Below, in pieces: positions 24,280 through 34,915 of a stretch of 58,153 nucleotides of DNA. Made by a program: the position numbers and the translations under genes. The notes below the pieces were generated by a model. The model saw only the letters and a program-made list of their open reading frames with translations. It ran no database searches and had not been told where the DNA came from. The DNA comes from an uncultured Oscillospiraceae bacterium (GTDB lineage: Bacteria; Bacillota; Clostridia; Oscillospirales; Oscillospiraceae): assembly GCA_950097245.1 (NCBI GenBank), contig CATNCS010000009.1:1-58153 (forward strand), given 5' to 3'. How positions within the stretch are numbered: position 1 is the first letter of the stretch; every line of letters begins with the position of its first letter.

Positions 24280-24314
24280 ATAACATGTTTAGGATGTTAT
24301 ACTCACTATATAAT
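24280..24314 (+). promoter_or_regulatory. Operator palindrome and promoter of the 24354 gene
   Basis: ATAACAT (24280-24286) and ATGTTAT (24294-24300) form perfect 7-bp arms with a 7-base spacer. The dyad overlaps the expected -35 of TATAAT at 24309-24314. It probably binds the neighbouring XRE protein. Confidence 0.6.
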
Positions 24315-24353
24315 ACTTGAAGCGTTATTTATATGATGTTGGAGATTCTATTT

Positions 24354-24890
24354 ATGAAAAACGTTGTGTCATTCTGGGAAAAGCGGAGTAACTACGAAAA
24401 AGCAATCCTGGGGCTGTTTGCCGCTTTTGCGCTGTGCTGTCTGGGATATTTCGGCGGCAGGCTGTATTATGGGTCTCAATGCGCCGTGTGCAATCAAGAG
24501 CTGAGAATTGGCGAGCATTACATTTTGGATGTTCGGACCGGAGAAATACTATGCCTTTCCGACTATGTGGATCAGGAGAGCACCCGCTTGTGGTTTTCCT
24601 CGGTCAGTCGTATACCGCAGGAGATTTCTCTCGAACGCCGGGAGGGTTACATGCGTTTTCCCCGACAGGTCGAACAGACAGCCCGGTATTGTTCCAGGCA
24701 TGCATCGGGCTTGGGCGCGGATTTTTTAGTGCTCTCCCCTGGGGAGGGAGGCACAATATGCTATCCTGTCCTGGACGGGCAGAGCCTTGACCCGGAGGGC
24801 CGGGTCATTACCAGGCGGCTGAATGATGCGCTGGACTGCTGGGAGCTGACAATTAATTGGGACATCAAAACCCCCGTTTTATCCAACTGA
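24354..24890 (+). CDS. Membrane-anchored hypothetical protein with Cys pairs
   Basis: 178 residues from the ATG at 24354 (GGAG 9 bases upstream; ATGs at 24333 and 24336 lack a site). One membrane segment at about 17-37 (AILGLFAAFALCCLGYFGG). Just after it, CAVCNQEL is a C-x2-C pair, and YCSRHASG lies later, so a small metal or disulfide knuckle is likely. No family recognised. The stop codon lies inside the downstream terminator stem. Regulation probably involves the divergent XRE repressor. Confidence 0.8.
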   Translation: MKNVVSFWEKRSNYEKAILGLFAAFALCCLGYFGGRLYYGSQCAVCNQELRIGEHYILDVRTGEILCLSDYVDQESTRLWFSSVSRIPQEISLERREGYMRFPRQVEQTARYCSRHASGLGADFLVLSPGEGGTICYPVLDGQSLDPEGRVITRRLNDALDCWELTINWDIKTPVLSN

Positions 24891-24903
24891 TAAAACGGGG
24901 GTT
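24869..24903. terminator. 15-bp perfect bidirectional terminator
   Basis: AACCCCCGTTTTATC (24869-24883) pairs with GATAAAACGGGGGTT (24889-24903), shared by the convergent genes on both sides and overlapping the end of the left coding sequence. Confidence 0.88.
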
Positions 24904-24916
24904 GTCTGCTTTTTAC

Positions 24917-26989
24917 TTATTCCTCAGCCATAGCCTTGGCGGCAGCGATAGCCTTCTCCTGGGCGGCGGGGGGGCAGTCCTCGTAGCGGACAAAGTGGAA
25001 GGTGTAGGACCCTCTGGATTGGGTCATAGCCCGCAGGTCGATGGCGTAGGAGGTCATCTCGGCCATAGGCACCTCGGCCTCGATGATCTGGTCGCCGTCG
25101 CCGGTGGGATTCATGCCCATCACGCGGCCCCGGCGCTTGTTCAAATCGCCGATGACGTCGCCCATGTAGCTGTCGGGCACCGTGACCTTCAGCTCGCCCA
25201 CGGGCTCCAGCAGCACGGGATTGGCCTCGGGCATAGCGGCCTTGTAGGCCAGCTGGGCGGCGGTCTTGAAGGCGATTTCAGAGGAGTCCACCGGGTGGTA
25301 GCTTCCGTCGTAGAGGACGGCCTTCAGGTTGACCACGGGGTAGCCGGCCAGGGGGCCGTGGACGCAGGCCTCCCGCAGGCCCTTCTCCACCGCGGGGAAG
25401 AAGTTCTTGGGCACGGACCCGCCGAAGACCTCCTCGGCAAAGACCATCTGCTCCTCCTCCGGGTTGGGCTCGAAGCGAATCCACACGTCGCCGAACTGGC
25501 CGGAGCCGCCGGTCTGCTTCTTATGCCGCCCCTGCTTCTGGACGGTCTTGCGAATCTTCTCCCGGTAGGGCACCCGGGTCTCGCTGAGGACGGCCTCCAC
25601 ATTGAAGCGGCTCTTCAGCTTGGCCACCAGCACGTCCACCTGGATGTCGCCGGAGCCGGTGAGCACCATCTGGTGGGTCTCGCCGTTGTTCACCAGGGTA
25701 AAGGAGGGGTCCTCCTCGTTGAGGCGGTTCAGGCCCTGGGCCACCTTGTCCTCCTGGCCCCGGGTCTTGGGGGCGATGGCCACGGAGTAGCAGGGCTCGG
25801 CGAAGGGGATCTGCTTCAGGGCCACCACCTTGCGGCTGTCGCACAGGGTGTCGCCGGTCTTCACCTTGTCCATCTTGCCGATGGCGCCGATGTCGCCGCA
25901 GCCCAGGTCCTTGACCTCCTCGGCCTTCTTGCCCTTCATCACGTACAGCCGGCCCAGCTTCTCGGTGGCGCCGGTGCGGGAGTTGACCAGGGTGAGGTCG
26001 GAGGTGATGTGGCCGGACATGACCTTGATGAAGGAGTACTTGCCGTACTGGTCGGACACGGTCTTAAACACGAAGGCGGTGGGCACGCCGCCGGGCGAGA
26101 CCACGAACTCTTCGGTCCCGCCGTCCTGGAGGGTGGCCTTGTGGTAGTTGCCCTCCATGGGGGTGGGCAGCAGCTCCACGATGTAGTCCATCAGCATCAG
26201 GGAGCCCATGCAGCTGACGGCGGAGCCGCACAGCACGGGGAACAGGGACAGCTCCCGCACGCCCTGGCGCAGGCCCTGAATCATCTCGGCGTAGGTGAAG
26301 TCCTCGCCGCCGAAGAATTTCTCCATAAACTCCTCGCTGGTCTCGGCCACCGACTCCTTCAGGGCGTCGTTGAACTCGTCGATGACGCCGGCCTTGCTCT
26401 CGGGCAGCTGGATCTCCACCCGCTGGAGCTTCTGCATCTCATAGGCCCGCTTGTTAAGCACGTCGATGATGCCGGTGACCTTCTTGTTGTCGTCCCAGAT
26501 GGGCACCACCAGGGGGGCGATCTTGTTGCCGTACTTGGCCCGCAGGGCCTCGAAGGTGGCGTTGTAGTCGGAGTTGTCCTCGTCGGTCTTGGAGATATAG
26601 ATGAAGCGGGGCATGTTCCGCTCCTCGCAGTACTTCCAGGCCTTCTCCAGGCCCACGGAGATGCCGTCCTTGGCGGAGCAGACGATAATGGCGGCGTCGG
26701 CGGCCCGGAGGGCCTCCATCACCTCGCCGGAGAAGTCAAAGCCGCCCGGGGTGTCCAGCACGTTGATCTTGCAGCCCTTGAACTCGATGGGGGCCACGGC
26801 CAGGGAGATGGAAATCTGGCGCTTGACCTCCTCGGGGTCGTAGTCGCACACGGTGTTGCCGTCGGTGGCCTTGCCCATGCGGTCGATGGCCTTGGTCATG
26901 TAGAGCAGGCTCTCCGCCAGGGCGGTCTTGCCGCTGCCGCCATGTCCGATCAGGGCCACGTTGCGGATGTTTTGTACAGAATAGCTCAT
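24917..26989 (-). CDS. EF-G paralogue (FusA2-type) with altered GTPase motif
   Basis: 690 residues from the ATG at 26989 (AAGGAG 11 bases upstream; a GTG at 27001 is too close to it). All five EF-G domains are present. The P-loop is GHGGSGKTALAE instead of AHIDAGKTT. G3 is DTPGGFDFSGEV, so the histidine of DTPGH that activates water is replaced by glycine. G4 is SKTDEDN rather than NKxD. Domain IV/V: KKQTGGSGQFGDVWIRFEP, GPLAGYPVVNLKAVLYDGS. This is the EF-G-2 class found beside normal EF-G in many bacteria; reduced or absent GTPase activity is a reasonable inference. It is monocistronic behind its own promoter. A canonical fusA should be elsewhere, in the str operon. Confidence 0.92.
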   Translation of the reverse strand: MSYSVQNIRNVALIGHGGSGKTALAESLLYMTKAIDRMGKATDGNTVCDYDPEEVKRQISISLAVAPIEFKGCKINVLDTPGGFDFSGEVMEALRAADAAIIVCSAKDGISVGLEKAWKYCEERNMPRFIYISKTDEDNSDYNATFEALRAKYGNKIAPLVVPIWDDNKKVTGIIDVLNKRAYEMQKLQRVEIQLPESKAGVIDEFNDALKESVAETSEEFMEKFFGGEDFTYAEMIQGLRQGVRELSLFPVLCGSAVSCMGSLMLMDYIVELLPTPMEGNYHKATLQDGGTEEFVVSPGGVPTAFVFKTVSDQYGKYSFIKVMSGHITSDLTLVNSRTGATEKLGRLYVMKGKKAEEVKDLGCGDIGAIGKMDKVKTGDTLCDSRKVVALKQIPFAEPCYSVAIAPKTRGQEDKVAQGLNRLNEEDPSFTLVNNGETHQMVLTGSGDIQVDVLVAKLKSRFNVEAVLSETRVPYREKIRKTVQKQGRHKKQTGGSGQFGDVWIRFEPNPEEEQMVFAEEVFGGSVPKNFFPAVEKGLREACVHGPLAGYPVVNLKAVLYDGSYHPVDSSEIAFKTAAQLAYKAAMPEANPVLLEPVGELKVTVPDSYMGDVIGDLNKRRGRVMGMNPTGDGDQIIEAEVPMAEMTSYAIDLRAMTQSRGSYTFHFVRYEDCPPAAQEKAIAAAKAMAEE

Positions 26990-27062
26990 AATTGGTTCCA
27001 CTCCTTATCGTTTGGTATCGCCCCGGACAAATTCCGGTCATTGGCGTTACACGCTGTTTGTC

Positions 27063-27091
27063 ATTATACACTAAATTCTTTTCCCTGACAA
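27063..27091 (-). promoter_or_regulatory. Promoter of the EF-G paralogue
   Basis: On the minus strand TTGTCA (27091-27086), 17-bp spacer, TATAAT (27068-27063). Confidence 0.8.
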
Positions 27092-27140
27092 CTGTTTTTT
27101 TGAGGGATTTTGGTTGACGTGAAAAAAGGCCTGGAATGGC

Positions 27141-27284
27141 AAAAAAGCCCCCTTCACAAAGGGGGCTCCCGGCGAAGCCGGGTGGGGCTTTTCTCCCACT
27201 GAGACACATCTGTCTTTTATAGGAGAAAACCCTCTGTCATTTGCTTCGCAAATGACACCTCCCTTTGCGAAGGAAGCCTTTTTT
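27141..27284. repeat. Hairpin-ended intergenic dyad, family 2, copy A
   Basis: Starts with AGCCCCCTTCACAAAGGGGGCT, broken here for length: AGCCCCCTT / AAGGGGGCT stem, then a CCGGC/GCCGGG stem. It ends with CCTCCCTTTGCGAAGG and T6. The two ends are complementary to each other, so the whole unit can fold; the right end overlaps the recD2 stop codon and can act as terminator. Confidence 0.7.
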
Positions 27285-29481
27285 ATTCCTCCGTCAGCCT
27301 GGCCCGCAAGCCGGAGTACCGCCTGGTCTGCCGGTTGTTGTTCACCATCCCGGCCACGGCGGCGGGGTCGCCCACCACGATAAACAGCTCCCGGGCCCGG
27401 GTGACGGCGGTGTACAGCACCCCCCGGGTCATGAGGAAGGGGGCGCCGTCCAGAGCGGCCAGAATGACCGCCCGGTACTCGCTGCCCTGGGCCTTATGTA
27501 CGGTGACGGCGAAGGCGGGCTCCAGCTCCCCCAGCATATCGGGGGAGTACTCCACGATTTTGCCGTCGAAGTCCACGGTGATAGTCTCCCCCTCGATGGA
27601 GCGGATGACGCCGATGTCCCCGTTGAACATCCCCATGCCGGAGTCGGTGCCCCCCTCCTCCCGCCAGAGGATATCGTAGTTGTTGCGCACCTGCATCACC
27701 CGGTCCCCCGCCCGGAAGACCCAGTCGCCGAACCGCCGCTCCCCCTTCCCCTCCAGAGGCGGGTTGAGGGCGGTCTGGAGCACCTGGTTCAGGGCCCGGG
27801 TCCCTGTCCCCCGGCGGCGGGTGGGGGACAGCACCTGAATTTCGCCGGCGGGAATCCCCATTCGCTCGGGGAGCCGGCGGCGGCACAGGTCCACGATGGT
27901 GTCCAGCACCGACTCCGGGTCCCGGCGGGCCAGGCAGAAGAAGTCCCCCTGATTCAGCCGCAGGTCGGGGACCTGCCCGCGGTTGATGAGGTGGGCGTTT
28001 CGGATAATGGCGCTCTGGGCGGCCTGACGGAAGATTTCCGTCAGCCGGACGGTGGGCACCGTCCCGCTGCGGATGAGGTCGGCGAAGAGGGCCCCCGGCC
28101 CCACGGAGGGCAGCTGGTCCGGGTCGCCCACCAGCACCAGGCGGCAGTCGTCGGACAGGGCGTCCAGCAGGGCGGCCATGAGGGGCACGTCCACCATAGA
28201 GGTCTCGTCCACAATCACCGCCTCCGCCTTCAGGGGGTCGTAAGAATTGCGGGTAAACACCAGCTTGCCGGACCGGGGGTCGAAGCCCGTCTCCAGCAGG
28301 CGGTGGATGGTGGAGGCGTCGGTATTGCACAGCTCCCCCAGCCGCTTGGCCGCCCGGCCGGTGGGGGCGGCCAGGGCGGTATCCAGCCCCATCATCTCAA
28401 AGAGGGCCAGCACCCCCCGCAGGCAGGTGGTCTTGCCGGTGCCCGGCCCGCCGGTGAGGAGCATCACCTGCCGGCCGGCGGCCAGCTCCACCGCCTCCCG
28501 CTGCTGGGGGGCGTAGGAGATGCGCTGCTCCTTCTCAATCCGCCGGACCAGCCTGTCCAGCCCCTCCGGGGGCAGCAGCTCGGCCCGGCTCATCTCCAGA
28601 ATCCGCCGGGCGATAAAGGTCTCGGCCTCGTGGAGGGCGGGGAGGTACACCGCCTCCTGGCCCGCCACCTGCTCGCACTGGGCCTCCCCCCGGCGGATCA
28701 GGGCCTCCAGGCAGTCCTCCAGCAGCTCGCCGGACACCTCCAGCAGGGTGGACGTGGCCTCCACCAGCTTCCGCCGGGGGAGGAAGGTGTGGCCGTTGTT
28801 CAGGTTGTGGGCCAGCTCAAAGAGCAGCCCCGCCTCCAGCCGCAGGGGGTCCTCCGCCCCCACCCCCAGGTCCAGGGCCAGCCTGTCCGCCTGAGAGAAC
28901 TCCACCTCAAACTCCTGATTCACCAGCAGGTAGGGGTTGGCCTTCACCACCTCCAGGGCCACGTCGCCGTAGGCCCGGCGGAGGAGGGCGGCCAGCTCCA
29001 GGGGCAGCTGGTGCTCCTGAAGAAACTCCATCAGCCGCCGGGTCCCCATCTGCTGGCGGAAGACCTCGCCGATCTGCCGGGCCCGCTTCTTTGTGATCCC
29101 CTTGATTTTGGTCAGCCGCTCCGGGTCCTCCTCAATGACGGTGAGGGAGTCCTCCCCGAACTGCTCAATAATCAGCCGGGCGGTGGTTTTGCCCACCCCC
29201 TTGATGGCCCCGGAGGACAGGTAGTGGAAGATTTCCTTCATGCTCTGGGGCAGGCGGCGGTCCACCACCTCCGCCTTCATCTGGGGGCCGTAGGTGGGGT
29301 GCCGGGTCCAGCGGCCCCGGACGGACAGGTACTCCCCCGGCGCCACCCCGGCCATAGGCCCCACCACGGTCACCTCCTCCCCGTGGACATCCAGCTTGAG
29401 GATGGTGTAGCCGTTCTCCTCGTTCTGAAAAATAACAGCGGAGACGGCGCCCTCAATCATCTCCAGCTCCTGGTCTGACAT
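27283..29481 (-). CDS. recD2: RecD2-type ATP-dependent DNA helicase
   Basis: 732 residues, the usual size for RecD2 of organisms where it acts outside RecBCD. N-terminal OB-like domain, then helix-hairpin-helix repeats (GAIKGVGKTTARLIIEQFG; IKGITKKRARQIGEVF). Walker A GGPGTGKTT near residue 345, Walker B VDETSMVD, motif III GDPDQLPSVGPG, motif VI YTAVTRARELF. It unwinds DNA 5'-3' in repair and fork processing. No partner gene is adjacent. A family-2 repeat lies on each side. Confidence 0.95.
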   Translation of the reverse strand: MSDQELEMIEGAVSAVIFQNEENGYTILKLDVHGEEVTVVGPMAGVAPGEYLSVRGRWTRHPTYGPQMKAEVVDRRLPQSMKEIFHYLSSGAIKGVGKTTARLIIEQFGEDSLTVIEEDPERLTKIKGITKKRARQIGEVFRQQMGTRRLMEFLQEHQLPLELAALLRRAYGDVALEVVKANPYLLVNQEFEVEFSQADRLALDLGVGAEDPLRLEAGLLFELAHNLNNGHTFLPRRKLVEATSTLLEVSGELLEDCLEALIRRGEAQCEQVAGQEAVYLPALHEAETFIARRILEMSRAELLPPEGLDRLVRRIEKEQRISYAPQQREAVELAAGRQVMLLTGGPGTGKTTCLRGVLALFEMMGLDTALAAPTGRAAKRLGELCNTDASTIHRLLETGFDPRSGKLVFTRNSYDPLKAEAVIVDETSMVDVPLMAALLDALSDDCRLVLVGDPDQLPSVGPGALFADLIRSGTVPTVRLTEIFRQAAQSAIIRNAHLINRGQVPDLRLNQGDFFCLARRDPESVLDTIVDLCRRRLPERMGIPAGEIQVLSPTRRRGTGTRALNQVLQTALNPPLEGKGERRFGDWVFRAGDRVMQVRNNYDILWREEGGTDSGMGMFNGDIGVIRSIEGETITVDFDGKIVEYSPDMLGELEPAFAVTVHKAQGSEYRAVILAALDGAPFLMTRGVLYTAVTRARELFIVVGDPAAVAGMVNNNRQTRRYSGLRARLTEE

Positions 29482-29502
29482 GGGGCACCATCTCCTTTCG
29501 TC

Positions 29503-29682
29503 TAAAGCCTCCTTTTGAAAGGAGGTGGCACGGGCAAAGCCCGTGACGGAGGATTGTATTTCGCCGCAGGCGAAATGTATAAAATAAACAAAGTTTCTTA
29601 AGCTTTATTTACTTTGTACATTTTGCTTCGCAAAAACAATCCCCACCGCCTGACCGGCGGAGCCCCTTTCAAAAGGGGCCAT
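29503..29682. repeat. Hairpin-ended intergenic dyad, family 2, copy B
   Basis: AAAGCCTCCTTTTGAAAGGAGG at the left end, given here as a CCTCCTTT/AAAGGAGG stem, then ACGGGCAAAGCCCGT. Centre with GCGAAAT/ATTTCGC-type dyads. Right end CCCCTTTCAAAAGGGG. About 180 bp, no ORF. Confidence 0.65.
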
Positions 29683-30015
29683 TTATGTTCTTGCAATGTA
29701 ATCCCCCAGATCGCTGGCCGGCCACAGGATCACCTCGGGCCAGCGGGCGGTGAGGCGCAGGGCCAGCTCCCAGCCGGCGGGGGTGAGGCCCGCGTCGGCG
29801 ATGACAATGGGGCAGCGCAGCAGACCCAGCGCCCTCAGCCAGAGGAAGGAGCGCACCTGCTGCTCCAGCTTCTCCCCCTCGCCCCGGCCGGAGATGACCA
29901 CCTTGGCCTCCCGCCCCGGCAGGGGCCGCAGCAGCAGCCCGAATATCCACCAGCCCACAAAGGCCAGGCCTGAAACACAGATCACGGCCAGCGCCGCGTC
30001 CCAAAATGCACCCAC
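29683..30015 (-). CDS. Small membrane-anchored hypothetical protein
   Basis: 110 residues from a GTG at 30015 with GGAGG 9 bases upstream. One strong membrane segment at about 5-27 (ALAVICVSGLAFVGWWIFGL). The cytosolic part contains CPIVIADAGLTPAGWELALR and ends LGDYIART. No family recognised. It lies just downstream of the small multidrug export gene (37 bases apart) on the same strand, so they may be co-transcribed. Confidence 0.7.
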   Translation of the reverse strand: MGAFWDAALAVICVSGLAFVGWWIFGLLLRPLPGREAKVVISGRGEGEKLEQQVRSFLWLRALGLLRCPIVIADAGLTPAGWELALRLTARWPEVILWPASDLGDYIART

Positions 30016-30052
30016 AGAGCAACACCTCCGTGGTATCCTATGCGGCGGAGGG

Positions 30053-30550
30053 TCAGATTGCCCCTGAAAACAAATTGACTCCCACGTGGGTCAGCCCCAG
30101 CATGATGCACCCGGCGGTGAGCACCCCCAGCACCACGGCGGGCATGGCCTTTTTCAGCCGCATCCCCAGAAACGCCGCCGCCAGTGAGCCCGTCCAGGCC
30201 CCCGTCCCCGGCAGGGGGATGGCCACAAAGAGCCACAGCCCCAGATACTGGTACTTCTGCACCTTTTTCCCCTTGAGATGGGCCTTTTTCTCCAGCTTGT
30301 CCACCAGGCCGTTGAGGCTGGGCAGATACTTTCGCATCAGCTCAAAAATCCGGCGGATATAGACGATGATGAAGGGGGCGGGGATCAGGTTGCCCACCAC
30401 CGCCGCCGGAAATGCCAGATAGTAGGGCAGGCCCAGCGCCACCCCGAAGGGCAGGCCCCCCCGCAGCTCGATAACGGGAATCATGGACACCAGCATGGTG
30501 AACAGGCACTTGCCCCCGGTGGTCCCGGTCAAAAATTGAAAGAGTTCCAT
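30053..30550 (-). CDS. Small multi-drug export protein family (COG2426)
   Basis: 165 residues from the ATG at 30550 (AAGAAGGT upstream); the open frame to 30646 passes through REP sequence and is not used. Four membrane segments are predicted. Family marks: MIPVIELRGGLPFGVALG, YYLAFPAAVVGNLIP, and LFVAIPLPGTGAWTGSLAA. Despite the name, the substrate of this family is not established. Confidence 0.88.
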   Translation of the reverse strand: MELFQFLTGTTGGKCLFTMLVSMIPVIELRGGLPFGVALGLPYYLAFPAAVVGNLIPAPFIIVYIRRIFELMRKYLPSLNGLVDKLEKKAHLKGKKVQKYQYLGLWLFVAIPLPGTGAWTGSLAAAFLGMRLKKAMPAVVLGVLTAGCIMLGLTHVGVNLFSGAI

Positions 30551-30565
30551 AGTTACCTTCTTCTT

Positions 30566-30690
30566 GCAGGGGCGCACATTGTGCGCCCGTTTTTTCTTGG
30601 CCAGGCCTGTTAGGGGCGGGTAGGGGCGGGTATTACCCGCCCGCACTATGCCACAGCCCTTCTGAACGGGCGGATAATATCCGCCCCTAC
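30566..30690. repeat. REP cluster: one single unit and one tandem/inverted group
   Basis: Unit 30566-30589 (GGGGCGCACATTGTGCGCCC), then 30611-30690 with GGGGCGGGTATTACCCGCCC and the inverted GGGCGGATAATATCCGCCCC. A partial duplication (GGGGCGGGTA twice) is visible at 30612-30630. The inverted unit supplies the TAG stop of the XRE gene at 30687. Confidence 0.85.
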
Positions 30691-30899
30691 TCCCGGCCCA
30701 GCAGATAGTCGGCGGTGACGCCGAAGTAATCGGCCAGGAAAATCACCGTGGTGGCAGGGACGTTGATCTGGCCGTACTCTATTTTCTGATAGTGCCGCTC
30801 TGTGCAGTCCAGCAGCTCCGACATAGCTCTTTGGGTCATTTTTTTGCTTTTTCTCAGCGGTTTCAGGCGCTCCGAAAAGCTGGGCAAAATAATCTCCAT
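30687..30899 (-). CDS. XRE-family HTH regulator ending in a REP
   Basis: 70 residues from the ATG at 30899 (AGAGGA about 9 bases upstream; an ATG at 30923 lacks a site). Cro/C1-type helix-turn-helix: ERLKPLRKSKKMTQRAMSE, CTERHYQKIEYGQINV, and the usual end FLADYFGVTADYLLGRE. The stop TAG is the conserved TAG of a REP unit, directly after the natural family end, so little if any protein was lost. Divergent from the small gene at 30979, with three TTCGTG boxes in between. Confidence 0.9.
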   Translation of the reverse strand: MEIILPSFSERLKPLRKSKKMTQRAMSELLDCTERHYQKIEYGQINVPATTVIFLADYFGVTADYLLGRE

Positions 30900-30903
30900 A
30901 ATT

Positions 30904-30964
30904 TTCGTGTCCTCTATTGACATTATTTAAATTCGTGATATAATAACGGCATAACAATTCGTGT
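30904..30964 (+). promoter_or_regulatory. Promoter of the 30979 gene with three TTCGTG boxes
   Basis: TTGACA (30917-30922), 16-bp spacer, TATAAT (30939-30944). TTCGTG occurs at 30904, 30932 and 30958, spaced 28 and 26 bp; the second lies in the promoter spacer. They are likely binding sites for the divergent XRE protein. Confidence 0.7.
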
Positions 30965-30978
30965 TAGGTGGTGCCATC

Positions 30979-31206
30979 ATGGAAGAAAAACTCAAGGAGC
31001 TGTATATGCAGGAAATCGAACAATTTCAGCTGGACTTTGAATGCAACCCGGAGTATCGAGCCTATTATACACAGGTTGAAGCACTTTGGGAAGGGAAAGA
31101 TATGCCGCCCGCCGTGTTTCACCTTCTGGACACCAGCAATTTCCTGTCCTTCGCCCACGGCTTCCGCCTGGGCGCCCGGCTGGCCGGGTGGGTGCGGGCG
31201 GGGTGA
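30979..31206 (+). CDS. Small hypothetical protein next to an XRE regulator
   Basis: 75 residues from the ATG at 30979 (AGGTGG upstream). Acidic, helical: MEEKLKELYMQEIEQFQLDF at the start, FHLLDTSNFLSFAHGFRLGA at the end. The layout resembles short Clostridia proteins found beside XRE genes, several of which are DUF6809-like, but I cannot assign a function. It is probably repressed by the divergent XRE protein. Confidence 0.75.
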   Translation: MEEKLKELYMQEIEQFQLDFECNPEYRAYYTQVEALWEGKDMPPAVFHLLDTSNFLSFAHGFRLGARLAGWVRAG

Positions 31207-31218
31207 GTCCCGCACCCC

Positions 31219-31377
31219 TAAAGCCTTCCCCTTTAGGGGAAGGTGGCACGGCCGTCAGGCCGTGACGGATGAGGCCGTCCCCGCAAAGACTTTGTTTACT
31301 GCGTATATTTCGCCTGCGGCGAAATGCCTCATCAGTCAGCCTGCGGCTGACAGCTTCCCCTAAAGGGGAAGCCTTTT
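31219..31377. repeat. Hairpin-ended intergenic dyad, family 2, copy C
   Basis: Left end AAGCCTTCCCCTTTAGGGGAAG, i.e. a CTTCCCCT/AGGGGAAG stem, followed by ACGGCCGTCAGGCCGT. Right end CAGCTTCCCCTAAAGGGG. The two ends are complementary over about 20 bases. Confidence 0.7.
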
Positions 31378-31404
31378 CCGCTGCGGCGGGACGTGGGGTT
31401 ATGC

Positions 31405-34230
<2,826 letters not shown>

Positions 34231-34247
34231 GGTTTTGTTCTCCTTTA

Positions 34248-34454
34248 TTATCTAAGCAGAATGGGACGAAGCAGAAACAGCCAAATATCCGCCAGCAGGA
34301 TAACAGCGCCTGCTAAGCCGGAAAGGATCCGGAGCATTTTAGGCGGTCTCTGCCACGCGGCAGCGCAAATAAGGACAAATGCCAGCGCCCCAATCAGCGC
34401 GGGGCCATATATCACCAAAAATACGCCCGGTAAATTCCAATATTCAGAATCCAT
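34248..34454 (-). CDS. Small two-helix membrane protein
   Basis: 68 residues with two hydrophobic segments (residues 10-32 and 42-64), ending LLRPILLR. No family recognised. It lies between uvrA and another small membrane-protein gene on the same strand. Confidence 0.6.
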   Translation of the reverse strand: MDSEYWNLPGVFLVIYGPALIGALAFVLICAAAWQRPPKMLRILSGLAGAVILLADIWLFLLRPILLR

Positions 34455-34485
34455 TCGTTGTTCTCCTTGTACGCAAATATCGGAT

Positions 34486-34848
34486 TTACAGCAACAGAGC
34501 CGCCAAGCGGGGGATAGGCTGAAAAATCAAAAGAGCCAGAAAGACAATGACGACAAAAAACTCCCAGGCCAGCCCGCAAAACAGAATAAACCGCCCCAAA
34601 AAGCCCTTCAAGGTCGGGTCCCGCCTGGCGTAGGACGCCTTCAGCTTCCCTTCCCGCTTCCATTTTGCCCGGATTTTCAGCAGAACCCAAAGGATCAGCA
34701 CATTCGGAGCCAGCAGAAGAACCAGCATCACATTGACCAGAAGGACGTGGGCCGCGGCCCACGCCAGAACCGCCTCCAAGGCCATACCGATATAAAAGGC
34801 CGGAATCATCAGGAGAAATATCCAGCCGAACAGGGCCATGAACGCCAT
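34486..34848 (-). CDS. Small membrane hypothetical protein
   Basis: 120 residues with hydrophobic segments at about 2-25, 27-57 and 87-115, and a basic cytosolic loop (KIRAKWKREGKLKASYARR). No family recognised. Spaced 31 bases from the next small membrane gene, with which it may form a pair. Confidence 0.65.
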   Translation of the reverse strand: MAFMALFGWIFLLMIPAFYIGMALEAVLAWAAAHVLLVNVMLVLLLAPNVLILWVLLKIRAKWKREGKLKASYARRDPTLKGFLGRFILFCGLAWEFFVVIVFLALLIFQPIPRLAALLL

Positions 34849-34865
34849 AATGCTACGCCTCCCCG

Positions 34866-34890
34866 ACGGGCGGCCACAGGCCGCCCCTAC
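34866..34890 (-). repeat. REP unit
   Basis: GGGCGGCCACAGGCCGCCCC then TAC: a single GTAGGGGCG-type palindrome. Confidence 0.8.
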
Positions 34891-34915
34891 AGCCTAACGG
34901 AACAAATTTTTAATG

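Noticed and set aside
24857..27088. 743-residue plus-strand frame opposite the EF-G paralogue
   Set aside because: Antisense shadow with histidine/valine/glycine-rich composition; EF-G domains are clear on the minus strand.
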